Positions 18,449 to 20,833 of a stretch of DNA of 20,833 nt are shown here, piece by piece. The notes under the pieces were generated by a model. That model had not been told where the DNA came from, ran no database searches, and saw only the letters and a list, made by a program, of their open reading frames with translations. The DNA is from a virus: positions 1 through 20,833 of IMG/VR virus record IMGVR_UViG_3300029258_004609; one strand, written 5' to 3'. The stretch's first letter is position 1. Each line of letters starts with the position of its first letter. The position numbers were made by a program, and so were the translations under genes.

Positions 18449-20833
18449 TACTCTACCTCAACTGTTATAGAGGGAACGGAGTTTGCGACAACAGCGTGCG
18501 GCTGGGACGCAGACACTGTTATACTCGGAACTGTAGGTACAGCTGCTATGCGCAGACGTCCTGTGATTTCAAAAATGGTCAGACCTATCTCACGGCAGAA
18601 CGTCTCCAGGCTTACATTTGCCGGATTAACGCCGCGTATTATAAGGAAACTTGAGGCACTGATACTGCCTTCAACCGAGATGCTGCCAAAGGACAAGGTG
18701 TGCGCTACGCCTAGGATCAGGCTGCCGACTTCTGTGGAAAGTTCGACATTGTCCAGAGAGTCAAGGCCTGTAGCACTCTCCGCCAGCTCCTCTAAGCTTC
18801 CAAAGGTCAGGAAGCTATCAAATATGGTGTAGTAGGTGGCCTTGTTCCACTCCGCAGCACGTGCCATGTCGGATATGCGGACTTCATCGATGACGCCATC
18901 CCAGCGGTAGTCATATGAGCTCCAGGACTGCGAGCCAATGTATATGGGACCGTCGGTTGTGTTGATGGCGCTCCCCGATGTGGAATCAACCCCCTGTGAG
19001 GTGCCATCCTGGTAGAGAGCGAGATCGGATTGTGTTGTGCCGCTGAGGATGGCGGCGTAATGATGGAAGTTTGAGTCGGCCTCCATATCGCAGGTGAAAA
19101 CACGCTGATTGCCCACAGTGGAAATGCGGGCCTTCCCACTGGTGCCGTTATCAAGGCTGAATGCGGCATCTGTGGAGTTAGTCCCCGAACAAAGGACAAT
19201 GGCGTAATCCACTGGGCTGTCCGCTGCTGCCACGGCCTCGTAAGTGCGGTTGTCAGATCCTGATATGCCGAGGTTGGCTTTGGATTGCGCGCGCCGGGCA
19301 CCATCGGCCGTGTCCAGACCTATGGCTTTGTCGAGCTGGCCAGTTTCCTGCGTGATAGTGCCGCCGGGTATAGCGTTGTTCTTATTGCTTGTTGAATCAA
19401 AAAAGAGCGTGTCCCCTGAGGAGGTATCCTCGTTCAGATGGTAGACGACGACAAAGTTACTATCCCAGACAGCCTCAACGGGGGCGCGGTTGAACGCCTT
19501 CATCTCGGTGACGCGGAAAGTGGACCCGGCACCGTCGGCAATGTTCGCGTCCAGCGCCACCACTTTTACATACCGGGCCGAGAAGGACGAGGCCAGGGAC
19601 AGCGTCATGTAACCCCCGTAGGACATGCTCGTTAAGGGAGGCGCGTTGAAGGTCTCCTCGTCTGTCCAGGTAGTGTTGTCATCCGATGAGAGAACCTGAA
19701 CGGAGTCGTACCCGGAACCGTAATAGGACGTCCCGCAGGCCGTTCCGGCGGCGTTCCGGACATAGACTATAACAGTATCTACGGTTTTGGCCGACCCAAA
19801 ATCGAGCCCGTAGGAGTAGTGCTGCATCCAAGCCCCACTCACGTTGGCATTGTAAACATCATTGTAAAGGGCGGTTATACCAGTTGTGAGCGTTGTGCCA
19901 GTGTAATCGGATGTGTCTGGTTCTAGCTTCAAACCGTCCGAGGGTGTGTGCTGCGCGGTCTCGCTGACGTAGGAGACATTGTCGTCGGCGTCGGCATCAT
20001 AGTACAAGTAAAGGCGTGTGTCCGCGCTGTCAGAGACGCTGGGAACCTTGACCCACAGGAGAGCTTCCTCGTTTGCGTCATCCCATTTTTCTATTTCAAC
20101 ATAGCATTGTGTGGAGCCGTCCGAGGTTGTGACGGCTATTTTAAACCGGTTGGCGTCGGAGGTGAGCTCATCGAATACGGCGCTGACATCATCAGAGTCT
20201 ATCCCGGAAGAGGTCGAGAGTTTGATCAGGACCGGAAAATTGGACAGGGAACTGTCTACCTTGTCGGAATCGATGTCAATGGGAAAGCGACTATCGTAAT
20301 CGGTCGAGAGCCAGTTACTGGCCGCAAAGGTTATAAGGGAGTCAAAGCACGAGTTATAATCGGCCTTGACCCAAGCATCCGAACGCGCGGAATCTGAGAC
20401 GCGAACCTCGTCTACCTTTCCAGCGAGAAGTGCTCCACCATGGCCTTCACCAATGGCGTTATAGGTTCCGCAGTTGGCACCTCCTGTGCTGAAAGACTCC
20501 GAGGAAGCGCTTGCACGTCTCCCTACAAAATGCCGGAAGACGCCGTCGTTGAGGCCTGAGCCTGCGTCAAAGCACCAGTTATTGCCACCATAGATGAACC
20601 CCATTTTAGTCGCGGCAGAACCTGAGTACCCGGTGGTGAGACCATAGTCGTTCCCATCCGAGCACGCCCCCATACAGACTATACCATCCCCTGTGTTTGC
20701 CCCCGTCCACGCAGCTATGGCCTGAACAGTGAGGTTAGTGGCACCGACTTCAAGGGAGGAATCTGTACCGACATTGATATAGTCATCCGACCCGTCCAGA
20801 TCCACACAGTCGCCGCATTGGCCCGCCACGAGA
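18448..20833 (-). CDS. Tail adhesin with LamG-like, DUF2341-like and discoidin-like domains (N-terminus outside window)
   Basis: The frame runs open to the right edge; the first in-frame start-like codon (GTG 20829) lies inside a domain, so the true N-terminus is beyond the window. Visible domains over about 794 residues: a LamG/concanavalin-like jelly roll (VDLDGSDDYINVG to GKVDEVRVSDSARS, about 1-165); a DUF2341-like unit (RFPIDIDSDKVDSSLSNFP, then LLWVKVPSVSDSADTRLYLY, about 172-290); a discoidin-like beta domain (VQVLSSDDNTTWT, then ARYVKVVALD, about 310-440); and a second LamG (about 455-680, ending VIDEVRISDMARA). A C-terminal beta region with EGSISAS and VEVE ends the protein. These domains bind glycans or cell-surface polymers, so it is likely the receptor-binding tail fibre. 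Overlaps the Ig-like gene by 1 nt. Confidence 0.9.
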   Translation of the reverse strand, partial: LVAGQCGDCVDLDGSDDYINVGTDSSLEVGATNLTVQAIAAWTGANTGDGIVCMGACSDGNDYGLTTGYSGSAATKMGFIYGGNNWCFDAGSGLNDGVFRHFVGRRASASSESFSTGGANCGTYNAIGEGHGGALLAGKVDEVRVSDSARSDAWVKADYNSCFDSLITFAASNWLSTDYDSRFPIDIDSDKVDSSLSNFPVLIKLSTSSGIDSDDVSAVFDELTSDANRFKIAVTTSDGSTQCYVEIEKWDDANEEALLWVKVPSVSDSADTRLYLYYDADADDNVSYVSETAQHTPSDGLKLEPDTSDYTGTTLTTGITALYNDVYNANVSGAWMQHYSYGLDFGSAKTVDTVIVYVRNAAGTACGTSYYGSGYDSVQVLSSDDNTTWTDEETFNAPPLTSMSYGGYMTLSLASSFSARYVKVVALDANIADGAGSTFRVTEMKAFNRAPVEAVWDSNFVVVYHLNEDTSSGDTLFFDSTSNKNNAIPGGTITQETGQLDKAIGLDTADGARRAQSKANLGISGSDNRTYEAVAAADSPVDYAIVLCSGTNSTDAAFSLDNGTSGKARISTVGNQRVFTCDMEADSNFHHYAAILSGTTQSDLALYQDGTSQGVDSTSGSAINTTDGPIYIGSQSWSSYDYRWDGVIDEVRISDMARAAEWNKATYYTIFDSFLTFGSLEELAESATGLDSLDNVELSTEVGSLILGVAHTLSFGSISVEGSISASSFLIIRGVNPANVSLETFCREIGLTIFEITGRLRIAAVPTVPSITVSASQPHAVVANSVPSITVEVE

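Noticed and set aside
1-20833. tRNA genes, insertion sequences or an integrase/attachment site
   Set aside because: No cloverleaf-like segment, transposase motif or tyrosine/serine recombinase motif was noticed on either strand; this was a by-eye reading and not a program scan.

Overview
The window is a dense, almost one-directional block of a tailed double-stranded DNA bacteriophage genome (Caudoviricetes-like). A GH24 (T4-type) muramidase and a tail-adhesin-like protein point to a host with peptidoglycan, so a bacterium. I cannot name the host. No terminase, portal, capsid, integrase or repressor is visible, no tRNA was seen, and the family A polymerase carries Phe at the position that others have linked with virulent rather than temperate phages.

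Layout. Positions 1-732 hold the end of a rightward block: a truncated C-terminus, a small Cys-rich protein and a basic protein. A 21-bp-stem bidirectional terminator (734-789) separates it from a leftward block that fills the rest (788-20833). In transcription order (right to left) that block has: (1) a large LamG/DUF2341/discoidin-like adhesin, open at the right edge, and a small Ig-like beta protein; (2) a lysis-like cassette with a 48-aa membrane protein, a coiled-coil protein, a second membrane protein, a permuted papain-like hydrolase and a T4-type lysozyme; (3) an AT-rich gap with three 8-bp direct repeats and a (TA)6 tract; (4) a possible ribbon-helix-helix protein and a small membrane protein; (5) a DNA replication and recombination module: DinG/XPD-type Fe-S helicase, a two-domain protein with a Lys/Pro/Ala linker, a coiled-coil protein, a Cas4/RecB-like nuclease, a Sak4-like RecA-fold ATPase and an ERCC4/XPF nuclease; (6) a J-domain protein followed by a separate protein with two CxxCxGxG zinc motifs, together resembling a DnaJ split in two; (7) small proteins, then a family-4 uracil-DNA glycosylase fused to a proofreading family A DNA polymerase; (8) a run of small early-type genes containing a homologue of the Acb2/Tad1 hairpin family, known as cyclic-nucleotide sponges against CBASS and Thoeris.

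Most genes overlap by 1-50 nt or lie a few bases apart, and most have a clear GGAGG-like ribosome site. This fits a few long polycistronic mRNAs. The main breaks in the leftward block are at 2420-2595 (a large hairpin just upstream of the Acb2-like gene), 12016-12079 (a small hairpin), 14565-14630 and 15818-15954.

How it fits together: the helicase, polymerase-glycosylase, Sak4 ATPase, Cas4-like nuclease and XPF-like nuclease form a self-contained replication-recombination set. The J-domain pair may recruit host Hsp70. The Acb2-like protein probably blunts cyclic-nucleotide immunity. The lysis cassette and adhesin belong to the late functions. Functions are assigned from motifs read by eye. 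No database search was possible.
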